From: Symsagittifera roscoffensis
Lineage: Eukaryota; Xenacoelomorpha; Acoela; Convolutidae
DNA length: 64,000 nucleotides
Direction of reading: 5' to 3'
NCBI RefSeq assembly: GCF_963678635.1
Contig: NC_087063.1
Location: 59,590,759 to 59,654,758 of the forward strand
The translations under genes were made by a program, and so were the position numbers. Of this stretch, positions 1 through 10,957 are shown in pieces (the stretch's first letter is position 1; the number at the start of each line of letters is the position of its first letter). Under the pieces are notes generated by a model that was not told where the DNA came from, did no database searches, and saw nothing but the letters and a program-made list of their open reading frames with translations.

Positions 1-375
1 AATTAAGTATTGGAACTGGACCATTGGAATACCCCATGTGTCCACCTTTCCACTGAGGGTTCACTCTGGTTCACTTCTTCTTTGTCTTTGCTCTGTTTAC
101 AATCGCTCTGCTTCCTATTCAGGATAGGACAGCTCTATTTGCGTTTGATTTATATCTGGAAATTGCGAATAGCAATATCCCGCTGCTTTTTTAAAGTACT
201 TTCCCGCGTTTGTAATTCGGTTGTTGTCATCTTGTATTTTCTGAGATTTTCAGTTTTCGCGAGAAAGTTGAGCATGACAGGCTCAATTCGAATTTTTGAA
301 AAATTACATTTCATCCCTTAATTACGCAGTTTGTATTCCTCAAGGTCAAACTTCCAAATATGACCGACTGGCACA
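1..375 (-). mobile_element. Family B LTR, 3' portion (truncated by window edge)
   Basis: This is the 3' part of a family B LTR lying in the reverse orientation. It matches the reverse complement of 45221-46105, 58502-59387 and 59921-60808, and it ends in the terminal ...GGCACA shared by those copies. Immediately after it comes a fragment of family A gag, so the LTR appears to have landed inside an A element. The rest of the LTR lies outside the window. Confidence 0.75.
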
Positions 376-517
376 GTCAGGAACTGGTTAAACCACACAA
401 TAATAATCCAGGGTGGGTCGGAGTTCGCTGTGGTCCAGAAAACAGGAATTCCCGTATCAGTTCTGGTGTCCTGAGATAGAAATCCTGCTGGCTGCGCCAT
501 GTGATTTTCCCAAACTC
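376..517 (-). pseudogene. Family A gag N-terminal fragment
   Basis: Read on the minus strand from 500, this encodes the same N-terminus (starting MAQPAG, then FLSQDTRTD) seen at 13180-13455 and 17422-17697. The frame is cut at its far end by the family B LTR. It abuts an A-family LTR in the same arrangement as the full A element, where the gag start lies about 18 bases inside the 5' LTR. It is a relic with no intact product. Confidence 0.7.
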
Positions 518-798
518 TGTATAGTCTTGTGGAATATAAAACGTGAATAAAAACTGTTAAATTTAACTTGTTACTGATGTTTTAACAAGGTTTATCGTAG
601 CTGAGATTAGTTAGTGGTTTGCATACGAGAGAACATAACACTGACTAAATCATTGATGCAATTCTAGCACCACCAATGGCCTTGACCATGCTTAGATAAT
701 ATTAATGTAATTATATAAGATTAATAAACACGCTTACTGCAGTTGCAGTAGTCGTTTAGCTGTCGCTCAAGGTTAGCTACTGCTAACGCAGTGCCACC
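518..798 (-). mobile_element. Family A LTR (copy 1)
   Basis: About 281 bp, with terminal TG and CA when read on the minus strand. Near-identical copies lie at 7200-7479, 13473-13753 and 17715-17995. This one acts as the 5' LTR of a truncated A element whose gag start is at 376-517. The flank on its right (799 onward) is the same sequence that flanks the copies at 13753 and 17995, so the locus was duplicated after an A element inserted there. Confidence 0.8.
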
Positions 799-2798
799 TT
801 TACGTTCACAAAAATTTTCGAACAAGTTGAAGGTTTCTTTTTGTTTCTTTGCGTTTATTGACCCTTGCCTACCACTCTGATCCTATTTTTATAATTGGTT
901 TCAATAATCACTATGGTTAAAATCATAACAAGGTGTGGAACAAAAATGATGTTTTATATTCAAAGACCTTTAGCGTCTGATACTTTTTCTGCGAAAATGG
1001 AATCTTTTTGTTCTACTTGAGTTGATTGATGATTTTTTCAAGTTTTGACTAAGTTTGTCTTTTCAAGTTACTCTCGCGATTCTTTTCTTTGCGATTCCTA
1101 CCAATTTAATATATGTGCCAATTAGTAGAAAATACCTAAAACTTTTTTTTTATGGTAGATGCTTTGCATGTTTTGTCAAAACATATATTTTAGGACTAAT
1201 TGAAGGAAAATGATCATTGTGTGCAATTATTCTAATGAATAATCATTGAAAAAAAGCATCAACACAAAGGAAACGAAAGAAAAAAAAACATTTTTTTCCC
1301 CTACCAAGCTTTTATTTCAGACGTTAACTATCAACGTTGAGCTGAGTGAGGATTGGTGAAAAGTTGTTTTTGTGAAAATTTTGTAAAATCTTGTCCAAAT
1401 AAATGTGATGATTAAAACTCTCTAAGTGTCAGTGAACGAAGCGAAGACTTATAAATATGTCGTGATGACTTTTTAATTCTCTGAAAATTAGTCTTAAAAA
1501 TTGTTCACGCTCAAACTTCATTTATTTTTTGGTTGTGTTCTGGCTGTTTGAATGTTCATTTCTTTTCAAGTTCAGTTCATTTTTTTGTTTAAAAGAAGAC
1601 AAATACAGAACAACAAAAGATCACAAAAAGCCTGAACAACTTCTAGTTTGGAAAGTAAAATTGATTTTTTTTCAGCAAAAAAAATTTCCCAACGATCTAG
1701 TTTTTTTTTGTAATGGTATTTTAACCCAAAAAAGTTCGGTCAGAAAATTTCAATAGTTTTTGTTGTTTTCTTCATTGTTTTTTTTTCGGGTTAGAAATAT
1801 TCAATTTTTGTAGTTCGGCTTAGACCTCTTTTGGAAACGTATGAAAACAATGGGGTTTCATTTTTATTTTAAAGGTATTTGAAAATTTTTTGGGCTTTAA
1901 GAAAAAACATGTTTTTTTTTAGTGCAACGTATGTCTGCTCAAGAATGTTTTGCTTTACTATTGCTTTGCAACGTTTGTTTTTATGCTTAAATGACTTTCG
2001 GTTGTTTTAGTTCTTTATTCAAAATGCAGGAAAATCAAAAGAAAAAATGCAGAAGTGTTAGTTTTTGGTTGTGCTTTTGTTTTTTTTAGTTTTTCAAGCA
2101 AAACCTGTTTCCACTACTCTTAGACACTCTTAGACACTCTATTAGCACTACAATTTGTTTGATTTTATCCTACTGGATATCGGTTGTAAATGTCGGTTGC
2201 AAATCTAAAATAGTATATTATATAAAAGAAAAAGGCGGTGGGTTTTTCTTTAAAAATTGAAGCCTCGGCATATAGTCTTGACAACAAAATTTGATAATAA
2301 AAGAATGGAGAAAATTAGTCGGTTAGTCTTCAATCAAAAAATTGAAACATCGCTCCACGCCAATGAAAATTATGAAAACTGTCATCTAATCTTTGTTCGA
2401 TAATTTTCACACAAACATTTTCAAGTTGGAGAATATGAGAGAAAAAAAAAGAAACACATGTCAACCCTTAAACAAAAATTCTTATGCAAAAAAATTGGAA
2501 TAAACCAGAGACGTTTGAAAAATTTGTTATTTCTGAATTTTGATAAGAAAGTTTTTGAAAAAATGGGATGAAGCTACTTAATTATCCACAGAGAAACAAA
2601 ACTTAGGCTATTAACTTTATAAGACGTTCAACTAACCTTAATAACAAGAAAAAAGCCAAACACGTGAGTTTAAAAAACCTATTTTCATTGTAATTAACAT
2701 CAATTTCATTTTGGAAGAACACGCGCTCTTTAACGTTCAAATCAATTGAATGAAAATGTGTGTATGTAAGGTCTAACTAATAATTTCTTTTTCAAGAG
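799..2798. other. Unassigned AT-rich DNA, duplicated at 17996-20071
   Basis: Two kilobases of AT-rich sequence with long T runs and only short, low-complexity open frames. The same sequence recurs with scattered substitutions and small indels at 17996-20071, as part of a larger duplicated block. The first ~230 bases also recur at 13754-13974. I see no convincing gene, RNA gene or terminal repeat. Coding-like sequence starts only at the zinc-finger frame at 2799. Confidence 0.6.
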
Positions 2799-3077
2799 AT
2801 GGAGTTCAGCTGCAGTTTTTGCTCTAAGCAAAACGCGAAAAAGCAAAAGTTGAACGATCACTTGATGAAAGTACATCAAATCAACGGCAGGAAAATCCGA
2901 TCGGCTAAGTTTCAGTGTGAAACCTGCTCGTCAAATTTCACCAAATGTGCGAATGTTTTTTGCCATGTCAGAGACATTAGCAAATGTATGACTCCCCTTA
3001 AGTGTGTATATTGTCCCAGCGTGGTTCGAATTTGTGAAAAAATGGAGCAACATATAGCCGTTTTAACCACAGTCTGA
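2799..3077 (+). pseudogene. C2H2-type zinc-finger fragment (92 aa), relic copy 1
   Basis: The 92-residue frame contains three finger-like units. The first is C5-x2-C8-x12-H21-x4-H26. The second is C-x2-C-x12-H followed by a Cys instead of the last His. The third starts C-x2-C-x12-H and lacks a clear final ligand. A close copy of 95 residues lies at 20072-20359. It is followed after ~100-150 bp by a frame resembling the region upstream of Polinton-like DNA polymerase B, so the two were probably one gene or adjacent exons. The start codon follows a pyrimidine-rich stretch ending in CAAG, so this may be an internal exon. Function is inferred only from the metal-binding pattern. Confidence 0.5.
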
Positions 3078-3179
3078 TTCGGGATGATCAAAAGCGAAAC
3101 GTGAGAACGAGATAGAAATTGTAACTGAACATACCACAAAGAATTTTTTTCAATCCTATCGAATTGATATGTGCCGACA

Positions 3180-3759
3180 ATTGGACTTGGCAGCAGTCAT
3201 GGAGTAATATAGGAGAAAGATTCAATCATTTTTGATGAACAAAATTATTGATCTGGGTGCAGTCAAAGTTCACGTTTCTGTTTTTTCTTCGTTGGTCCAA
3301 CCATTTGATGGAACCAATATTTCATGTCACACAAGCATTAATTGGAAACCCGTTTTCCTCGAGTTGAGAGAAGATGGTCATTTTGAAAGGGTGGATCAAA
3401 TGGTTAGCACGCTGCAAGTGTGTTGCAGCAGTGGACGTGGATTTGCTGTTGAGTCCTTAGAGCAACTGGATATCAACATCAACAAATTCAAACCAATCAA
3501 GGGAAGTACCTACCTTCCAAGACCTACAGCATTTGTGAACAACCGTTTCCTTCTAAGTATTCAGAACAAAGACGAAAAGTTTTTTGCTTATTCAGTTTTA
3601 GCATCGCTCAATCCTCTTTCTGCCCATAAAAAGCCGGATTCTTGCCCATATAGAAAAAAATTGGGTGAGTTTAATCTGGATAACGTTGCTTTCTTCCTAT
3701 CAGCAACAATTCGAATATCATGGAGCAAGCACAGAAAAACTATCGGAGACTTCATTTGA
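3180..3759 (+). pseudogene. Relic of the N-terminal region associated with Polinton/Maverick-like DNA polymerase B
   Basis: The open frame from 3232 contains a run of conserved blocks: LDININKFKPIKGSTYLPRP, then the FLLSIQNKDEKFFAYSVLAS block followed by LNP, then GEFNLDNV. From recall, these match the block order (GSSYIPLP, INVQN.D.KCF.WSVLAALHP, LN..GI.FP) found ahead of the polymerase domain in many invertebrate PolB-type element proteins. No search was run. Stops interrupt the frame upstream (near 3206) and it ends at 3759 before any polymerase motif. The 20463 copy is open further upstream, so this copy is decayed. No polymerase exonuclease or palm motifs are visible nearby. Confidence 0.5.
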
Positions 3760-5239
3760 TAAAACAGATTATGTGTGTCATTGTTCGCTGCTGAAGTTTT
3801 TTTGTTCAACAGGGACTGTTGATCAAACCAGATATGTTTCTTCAATTCCGCCAATCTAGATTTCTAAAATCTTACATTGATAAGAACGTTAAACTGAGCC
3901 AAGAATAGATTAAGCTGCACATAATTTGAACAGAAACGAGATTGAACAAAAAACATTTCTGATCCTATCGGAAAACGATAACTCCAACACTGAAAGCGGC
4001 CTTAAGCCTCAGCTGTTGTGCTAGATCAAAATATGACAAAATCAATGCAAGCTCACCTTGGAGCTGCAGAAGAAATTAATATTTATTTTTTATACATAAT
4101 TGAGTAAATTTTTTGCTTGAAACAATTTTAAAGTATAATTTTTTTGCTTGTAAGTTATCTGATTCTTGAACTCGTTTTTGTTTTAAAATGTTTTTTTCTC
4201 TGTAGGTATTACAGTTGTAGTTCACAAAAACGATAAGAAACTTACAAAAAAATAACATCTGGGAAAAAATCATTGGAAAAAAGAAGAAATATTTGTTAAT
4301 CATAACTTCTGTTACTAATTTAGTTCTCTGAGATGTATCAAAAATTGCAGTGTATCAACAATTTTTAATGGTTCATGAACACATGGGAAGATATTTGATA
4401 TTTTGCCTTTTTCAGCGCGCTGAAAAACAAATTTTTGAAATTTTGGATAAAAAAGCCAGTTATGTATGGCTCAGACGATTAACCATCCTACTATTAAGGT
4501 TCAATCTAAAAATCAGGGCCGGGAAATTTTTCCTGCATAAAAAGCTATTCCCGTGTTTTATTAATGAAAGCATTTTTTTTCGAAATTACCCAGCCAAATT
4601 TGAAATAAAGAAATCAATGGCAAGAGCGATTACTAGTTTTATTTTCAAATAAGCAGCTAGTCTCCTCCTTAAACAGAGCAATTGGTAAGGTTTTGCGGAA
4701 AGTCCATTTTTTTTCTAAAATCTTGGAAGTTACGCATTTGCGGTTGAGTATAAAATACGATTAAAAATTTTTAAAAGAGTTACGACCAGCTTTAGCTGGA
4801 AAACAAGCTGACTTCATCAGGTTGGAGATTCAATTCCGGAACATTGATAAATTTTGTTTGGTTGCTGGAATTTTTGCTGCTTTATTGGTGGCTAGTGTGA
4901 GTAGAAATTACAAGCGGCGGTGGAGCAGATGTGAGAACGTGATACTCTTAATATTTCATCGATAAAAAATCAAAAATTTCTCAGAAAACTTATTTGAAAA
5001 AATGAGTTCAATGCCTGAAACGAACTCCTATCTACTGCCTAAATAGTGACAGTTATATTTAAACTTGCAAGAAGTTGCTCAGTTCAGCCATATGGGAATT
5101 TTATCATTCCTACTCTATTAAACGTTCCATGAAAAAATTAAGGGTAAAAGTCTAGTACTGCAATCACAAGGATAAAATCTGAAATCTGAATAGCTGATCT
5201 AAAAATTGGAATTTTATCTGTGATCATTTTTTTCGCTGT
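3394..5239. repeat. Tandem duplication, unit 1 (1,846 bp)
   Basis: This block recurs immediately downstream at 5240-7074 with a constant offset of 1,846 bp over most of its length (for example 3400 and 5246, 3759 and 5605, 4350 and 6196). Divergence is a few substitutions and single-base indels. It contains the end of the PolB-related relic plus ~1.4 kb of AT-rich DNA. The left junction lies at the shared bases GATCAAATGG. The copy at 20463-22236 is single, so the tandem event came after, or did not affect, that copy. Confidence 0.85.
3760..5239. other. Non-coding remainder of the duplicated relic
   Basis: About 1.5 kb with only short frames, including a 100-residue one at 4350-4652 that is repeated in the duplicate. 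Nothing in it resembles a known domain and it is rich in Phe, Leu and Lys, as expected from AT-rich DNA. Just after the PolB-related frame, a second reading frame (3665-3859) overlaps its end, which could reflect a frameshift in the decayed gene. I see no terminal inverted repeat that would bound a Polinton. Confidence 0.4.
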
Positions 5240-7074
5240 GATCAAATGGTTAGCACGCTGCAAGTGTGTTGCAGCAGTGGACGTGGATTTGCTGTTGAGT
5301 CCTTAGAGCAACTGGACATCAACATCAACAAATTCAAACCAATCAAGGGAAGTACCTACCTTCCAAGACCTACAGCATTTGTGAACAACCGTTTCCTTCT
5401 AAGTATTCAGAACAAAGACGAAAAGTTTTTTGCTTATTCAGTTTTAGCATCGCTCAATCCTCTTTCTGCCCATAAAAAGCCGGATTCTTGCCCATATAGA
5501 AAAAAATTGGGTGAGTTTAATCTGGATAACGTTGCTTTCTTCCTATCAGCAACAATTCGAATATCATGGAGCAAGCACAGAAAAACTATCGGAGACTTCA
5601 TTTGATAAAACAGATTATGTGTGTCATTGTTCGCTGCTGAAGTTTTTTTGTTCAACAGGGACTGTTGATCAAACCAGATATGTTTCTTCAATTCCGCCAA
5701 TCTAGATTTCTAAAATCTTACATTGATAAGAACGTTAAACTGAGCCAAGAATAGATTAAGCTGCACATAATTTGAACAGAAACGAGATTGAACAAAAACA
5801 TTTCTGATCCTATCGGAAAACGATAACTCCAACACTGAAAGCGGCCTTAAGCCTCAGCTGTTGTGCTAGATCAAAATATGACAAAATCAATGCAAGCTCA
5901 CCTTGGAGCTGCAGAAGAAATTAATATTTATTTTTTATACATAATTGAGTAAATTTTTTGCTTGAAACAATTTTAAAGTATAATTTTTTTGCTTGTAAGT
6001 TATCTGATTCTTGAACTCGTTTTTGTTTTAAAATGTTTTTTTTCTCTGTAGGTATTACAGTTGTAGTTCACAAAAACGATAAGAAACTTACAAAAAAATA
6101 ACATCTGGGAAAAAATCATTGGAAAAAAGAAGAAATATTTGTCAATCATAACTTCTGTTACTAATTTAGTTCTCTGAGATGTATCAAAAATAGCAGTGTA
6201 TCAACGATTTTTAATGGTTCATGAACACATGGGAAGATATTTCATATTTTGCCTTTTTCAGCGCGCTGAAAAACAAATTTTTGAATTTTTGGATAAAAAA
6301 GCCAGTTATGTATGGCTCAGACGATTAACCATCCTACTATTAAGGTTCAATCTAAAAATCAGGGCCGGGAAATTTTTCCTGCATAAAAAGCTATTCCCGT
6401 GTTTTAGTAATGAAAGCATTTTTTTTCGAAATTACCCAGCCAAATTTGAAATAAAGAAATCAATGGCAAGAGCGATTACTAGTTTTATTTTCAAATAAGC
6501 AGCTAGTCTCCTCCTTAAACAGAGCAATTGGTAAGGTTTTGCGGAAAGTCCATTTTTTTTCTAAAATCTTGGAAGTTACGCATTTGCGGTTGAGTATAAA
6601 ATACGATTAAAAATTTTTAAAAAAGTTACGACCAGCTTTAGCTGGAAAACAAGCTGACTTCATCAGGTTGGAGATTCAATTCCGGAACATTGATAAATTT
6701 TGTTTGGTTGCTGGAATTTTTGCTGCTTTATTGGTGGCTAGTGTGAGTAGAAATTACAAGCGGCGGTGGAGCAGATGTGAGAACGTGATACTCTTAATAT
6801 TTCATCGATAAAAAATCAAAAATTTCTCAGAAAACTTATTTGAAAAAATGAGTTCAATGCCTGAAACGAACTCCTATCTACTGCCTAAATAGTGACAGTT
6901 ATATTTAAACTTGCAAGAAGTTGCTCAGTTCAGCCATATGGGAATTTTATCATTCCTACTCTATTAAACGTTCCATGAAAAAATTAAGGGTAAAAGTCTA
7001 GTACTGCAATCACAAGGATAAAATCTGAAATCTGAATAGCTGATCTAAAAATTGGAATTTTATTTGTGATCATT
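5240..7074. repeat. Tandem duplication, unit 2
   Basis: Second copy of the 1,846-bp unit at 3394-5239. It begins inside the PolB-related relic frame (ATG at 5246, ending 5605 with the same 119 C-terminal residues) and runs through the same AT-rich DNA. Homology stops near 7074, after the GTGATCATTTTTTCG sequence. From 7075 to 7199 the sequence is unique, followed by the family A LTR. The close similarity of the two units points to a fairly recent event. Confidence 0.85.
5246..5605 (+). pseudogene. PolB-associated N-terminal relic, duplicated partial copy
   Basis: Encodes 119 residues matching the C-terminal two thirds of the frame at 3232-3759, including the GSTYLPRP and KFFAYSVLAS blocks. 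It lacks the upstream part because the tandem duplication breakpoint lies inside the gene. The Met at 5246 is an internal Met of the parent frame and not a true start. No functional product is expected. Confidence 0.5.
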
Positions 7075-7199
7075 TTTTCGGAACTAATGAGCTTTTGCAC
7101 ATTTCCAGATCGGCCAGTTTGAAGTAATTGAATGTTATTGAATTTTGAAGATCTTTGAAGGCATATCGTTTTTCTTTGACTGTGATAGACGTTTTTCTC

Positions 7200-7479
7200 T
7201 GTCTAGTCTTGTGGAATATGAAACGTGAAAAAAAACTGTTAAATTTAACTTGTTACTGATGTTTTAACAAGGTTTATCGTGGCTGAGATTAGTTACTGGT
7301 TTGCATACGAGAGTGTATAACACTGACTACTCATTGATACGATTCTAGCACCACCAATGGCCTTGACTATGCTTACATAATAATAATGTAATTATATAAG
7401 ATTAATAAACACGCTTACTGCAATTGCAGTAGTCGTTTAGCTGTCGCTCAAGGTTAACTACTGCTAACGCAGTGCCACA
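7200..7479 (-). mobile_element. Family A LTR, 3' LTR of the long A element
   Basis: 280 bp, bounded by TG and CA on the minus strand, matching 13473-13753. The element's internal side (7480 onward) starts with a purine stretch on the minus strand (GAGGGAA directly before the LTR), which fits a polypurine tract. The outer flank (7075-7199) does not match the flank of the other LTR and I find no clean target-site duplication. The pair may therefore have been rearranged, or the duplication has decayed. Confidence 0.75.
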
Positions 7480-7888
7480 TTCCCTCGAGGAAAGATAAAA
7501 TTTTATTAGATACGTATAAAGTTTCAAGGTTAATAACATACCAAGAGTTTTCGACTCAGTTTGTGATCCGGCAGGTGTCTAAAGTTTTCAGTGGACAGTT
7601 TTTATTTTGTTTCTCGCGTAAGATCTAATGGTTTTTTTCACTGTGTTTTGCAAGATCGCGATGTGTCTAATGCTGAGTAGCCCAAATTTTTCCGGAAGAG
7701 ATACCGTTCTAGGAGGTTCAATCTCGTTTCCAGTGGTTTGCTCTTGTCCGTTTTCAAGTTCGCCAGCTTAAATCTGTACTGTTCCAGAGCCATCTCATTC
7801 AAGTTGCAAAGTCCTCATCTGTACTTATCTCTTTAACAGAATGCTTTACTGGGCTACCGAATCTCTTAGGCACTTGGTTTTTTGTAGC

Positions 7889-9224
7889 TTATTTACTGCG
7901 TCGAACAGTGGTTCCCGTTTGTTCGCCGATTATCGATTCATCGGAGAGACCAGGAGTAGAGCAGTGTTCCCCTGTCGCCTGTTCCTCTGACACAATTTCC
8001 TTCGAATTCAGGGTTTCCTCTGCTGTTTTCTGTAATCCTCTTGTAAGTACTTGATCTGCGAGATTTTTCCATTCCTCTAGGGCCATGTCTTGTTTTTGAA
8101 ATGCATTTAGAATTGAACTAGGAGATGCTTACCTAAAAATCCGCTTCTTTGACTGTTTTGTTTTAGCATTTTCTAAGCCCCCCGAGCTGCTAGGCTGGTC
8201 TTCCGTATTTATTGTCTCCGCCAGCTTAGATTTTTGAAGGTCCTCCACTGCTACTGCAGCCTTTTTCTTTTCGTTTTTTCCTTTGGGCTTAATTGCCACT
8301 TGCTTTTGAGTTTTCGGCACCCCATCATCGAGCCACCTTGATTGGGTTTCGCTCTCCTGACTGCTAAATTAAGTCCCCCACCTGTCGGCGTTTCCTTCGA
8401 TGTGACTATAATGTCGCTGTTTTGGAAGAGGTCCTTTGCCTGTTCTTCAAAGGGGTTGTTCCTATCTTCCTCCTCTGACTCGGTTTCTACGTCCTTGTCA
8501 GTATCATTCTTTTGATGCTTGCTTTTCGGCTCTTCCACCGGACTTTTTGCTTTTTCCTTCTGACTAGCCCCCTCTTTCGGTGTATTTTTCAGAGGAATCG
8601 CCGCCTTGGCCAGATCGCTTTTACGGTAAACTACTCCCGCAGCTGTTGTGATAGTTTTCGGCGACTCTGTTGCTTCTTTTCCTTTGAACGTCTTAGTCAG
8701 TGTCGCCCGGTTCTCATCTACGGTTCTCATCCCGGCGAAGTAGATTATGACTGTTCCACTCCGATCTCTTGGGTTTGTCTTCCACAAATCCGCTTTCCCA
8801 GGAATAGAGAAGTTCTTTTCGCAGGTCCGGGTCTATGGTGCTAGTAGCATATACTAGCTGTTGTAAGTCCTGTCCCTGGAATTTCCGTCGTTCCGTGTTC
8901 CATTTAGCGTTTGCCTCTAGTAATGTTCAGAGAGTTCTTGCTCGATTGCTTTCTTGAGTCGTCATATTTTCTTGTTTGAAAAAGGGGGCTGACATCTCGA
9001 CTCCTTTGGCCTTTCTTCACAATTTTGAGTGAGTCCCGTGATTGTTCTATTCTCTTTTTCATCTGACTGGCGGTTAGTGCCGACCTCTCCAGATGCTGTT
9101 TATCTAAATGATCAGAAAATTTTACGAATTTGTCCCGAATAATTTTAAACTCCGTTTTTGGTAGTCTGCTAAAATGTGCCTCAAATAGAGATTTCTGAAT
9201 AGTTTTCTGTTTAATCCACCGCAT
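7889..9224 (-). pseudogene. Family A 3' pol region: post-integrase tail and integrase C-terminal remnants
   Basis: Several short minus-strand frames (8904-9224, 8251-8787, 8129-8320, 7889-8086) follow the integrase core. They are Lys-, Glu- and Ser-rich; one has an acidic stretch around ETESEEEDRNN. I recognise no chromodomain or GPY/F signature with confidence. Their position puts them in the integrase C-terminal domain and its tail, or in a separate 3' ORF. The frames are mutually shifted, so the region is broken. Confidence 0.45.
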
Positions 9225-9269
9225 ATCCCAAATTTTTGTGCTAAGGCATAATTTGATCGATTTTACATT

Positions 9270-9578
9270 TTATTCTAGGAGCATTACCCCTTGCCGCTTT
9301 TTTATTGTTTGAATTGTCCTTTCAACCAAACCACATTCGCGATGGTCCCCCACCGGGCAAAACTTTTGTTTGATGTTATTTTCTACACAGAATTTGTTCA
9401 TCGCCTTTCCCTTGAAAACTGAGAATTGGTCTGTTCTTATCGATTCCGGAATTTTGTGAGTATCAATGTATGGGCGTAAAAATTTTATAGTGGATTTCCC
9501 CCCCCCCCCCCCCCCCCCCGTTGATTTCATAACTTTGACAGAAGGAAATTTTGAGTATCTATCAATCGCTGTTAGCAA
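9270..9578 (-). pseudogene. Family A integrase catalytic core
   Basis: The 102-residue frame holds the three acidic catalytic positions of an rve-type integrase: the D of LTAIDRYSKF, the D of SIRTDQFSVF and the E of CGLVERTIQTIK. A run of 22 C bases on the plus strand (9498-9519) is translated as a Gly run between the first two. Homologous DNA in an active copy would not be expected to have this, so the run is either an expanded tract or a frame-disrupting insertion. The zinc-binding domain lies just upstream at 9674-9880. Confidence 0.7.
9498..9519. repeat. Poly-C/poly-G tract, 22 nt
   Basis: Uninterrupted run of C on the plus strand inside the A integrase. Tracts of this type are known in nematode genomes, can form G-quadruplex structures and are unstable in length. 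The exact length may also be an assembly approximation. Confidence 0.9.
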
Positions 9579-9673
9579 GTAGATTTCCCCTTATAATCTT
9601 CTAGAGGACCCGCGTAATCTAATTGGACCTCCTGCCCGGGCTCCGACAGCAGCGGCAGAGGTTGAGAGGAGTT

Positions 9674-9880
9674 TTAAGCGATAATATACTTTGTGTTCCT
9701 ACCATAGCGTGTGCATTCTCGACACTCTCCAGCAAGATTTACGATATCTTTGTGCATGTCGGGCCACCACAAGTAGTTCGACACATCGAGCATTGCTTCT
9801 TGCCCCGGGTGACCTCTGTGAATCCTCTTCATGACCGCCGGTCGGAGTTGTATTGGAACTGCTAACCGATTGATTTCCAA
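9674..9880 (-). pseudogene. Family A integrase N-terminal zinc-binding domain
   Basis: The minus-strand frame contains the HHCC arrangement: HRGHPGQEAM, then LWWPDMHKDI, then CRECTRY. This is the typical integrase H2C2 domain of Ty3/gypsy elements. It sits just before the catalytic core at 9270-9578, but a stop and a frame change separate the two. An overlapping minus-strand frame (9699-10070), rich in Ser, Thr and Asp, lies upstream and is probably the spacer between RNase H and integrase. Confidence 0.7.
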
Positions 9881-10600
9881 CGTTACTCATGTCTTCTAGT
9901 GATTCGTCCAGTTTGTTTTGGCCTTTGTTGGTTCTTCTTGTTGACCTTGTTGACTTGATTACACTCACGTCCTGGTTGTCATCATCGTCCTCTGCAGTTA
10001 GATCCACTTCAATGATGGGTTTTACAGGCGAGTTTGACCGAGTTCCTGACCTCGGGCTGCTGGTGAGCATTTGTGTTGCCGCCTCCAGCTCTCGAATATT
10101 CCCCGCATACTCTTTTGACTGACTAGATCCTAGATTGACAGCAAGTTTTTCGTTTCAATTGGATCCTGGTTCCACATTACTGCTCGTGCAGCATAATTAA
10201 CTGACTGAATGTATTCGTGATATTGACAAAAATGTTTCGATTCAACGCGTTATTCTCAGTTGAAGATCGTGAACCGAACTCGTTCTCGTTCCGGTCGAGC
10301 TTTGTTTGTTTTTGGACCTTTTTGTTGCTATAGCAACCGTGCCTGGTTTTCACCGTTTTATTCTCAGTCTTCTGTTGCTGAGAATTTTCTAGAAGCTTTT
10401 CATTGTGAACTAGTGAATTTGTATCATTCAGCCTAGTGTACAAACAGTCGAGTGCATTATGAAAACATTCAATTGATGTAACTAAAAATTTTCATCTAGT
10501 TTTGCTTCCGGCCAGGTTCTCCGGTCGGTTCTCTGGATAGATAATCCCCAATACCCATATCCTTACCAGGAACATGTGTGAGTTGAATTGGTATGCTAAT
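9881..10600 (-). pseudogene. Family A spacer between RNase H and integrase
   Basis: Minus-strand sequence with short polar frames (for example 10177-10443, Asn-, Lys- and Thr-rich). Near 10510-10560 the frame reads DYLSREP-like, the usual end of the RNase H/connection region of gypsy elements (D.LSR). No separate gene is visible. The low-complexity composition fits a linker. Confidence 0.4.
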
Positions 10601-10950
10601 AATCTATCCAACCATCTTGATGATCTTGATTGATAGGTCTTAATAAGACGATTTCCTTCTAACGCCTTATGATCGGTAACTATTACAAATTCTTTCTCTT
10701 ATAAGTAATATTTGAAACGATCAACTGCCCATACAACCGCTAAAAATTCCAGCTCGTTAGTGGAAAATTTTTTTCTCGATTATTCAAATTGCGCGATGCA
10801 AATGAGATTGCAACCCAGTCGTTTTCTTCTGTTTTCTGTGCTAACCATGCCCCCAACCCGCTATGACTTGCATCACATTTTACTCGTGTTTCTCTTGCTG
10901 AATCACAGTAGTTTAACTTGGCTATGTTTGCTACTGCGTTTTTAATGTCC
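10600..10950 (-). pseudogene. Family A RNase H domain
   Basis: Translated on the minus strand across frameshifts, the stretch shows VKCDASHSGLGAWLAQ (first catalytic Asp) at about 10860-10890 and STNELEFLAVVWA (catalytic Glu) at about 10735-10770. These are the standard Ty3/gypsy RNase H blocks. Stops and shifts break the frame before and after, so the domain is non-functional here. It follows the RT connection segment at 10958-11194. Confidence 0.6.
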
Positions 10951-10957
10951 TCGAATA

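Noticed and set aside
1529-1756. 75-residue plus-strand frame with a diverged copy at 18725
   Set aside because: Phe/Lys-rich, not kept in frame between the two copies (the second shifts after a few dozen residues), so not a conserved gene.
4350-4652. 100-residue frame repeated at 6196 and partly at 21631
   Set aside because: Present in all copies because the DNA is duplicated, but truncated in the third by an indel, with no recognisable domain or codon-level constraint.
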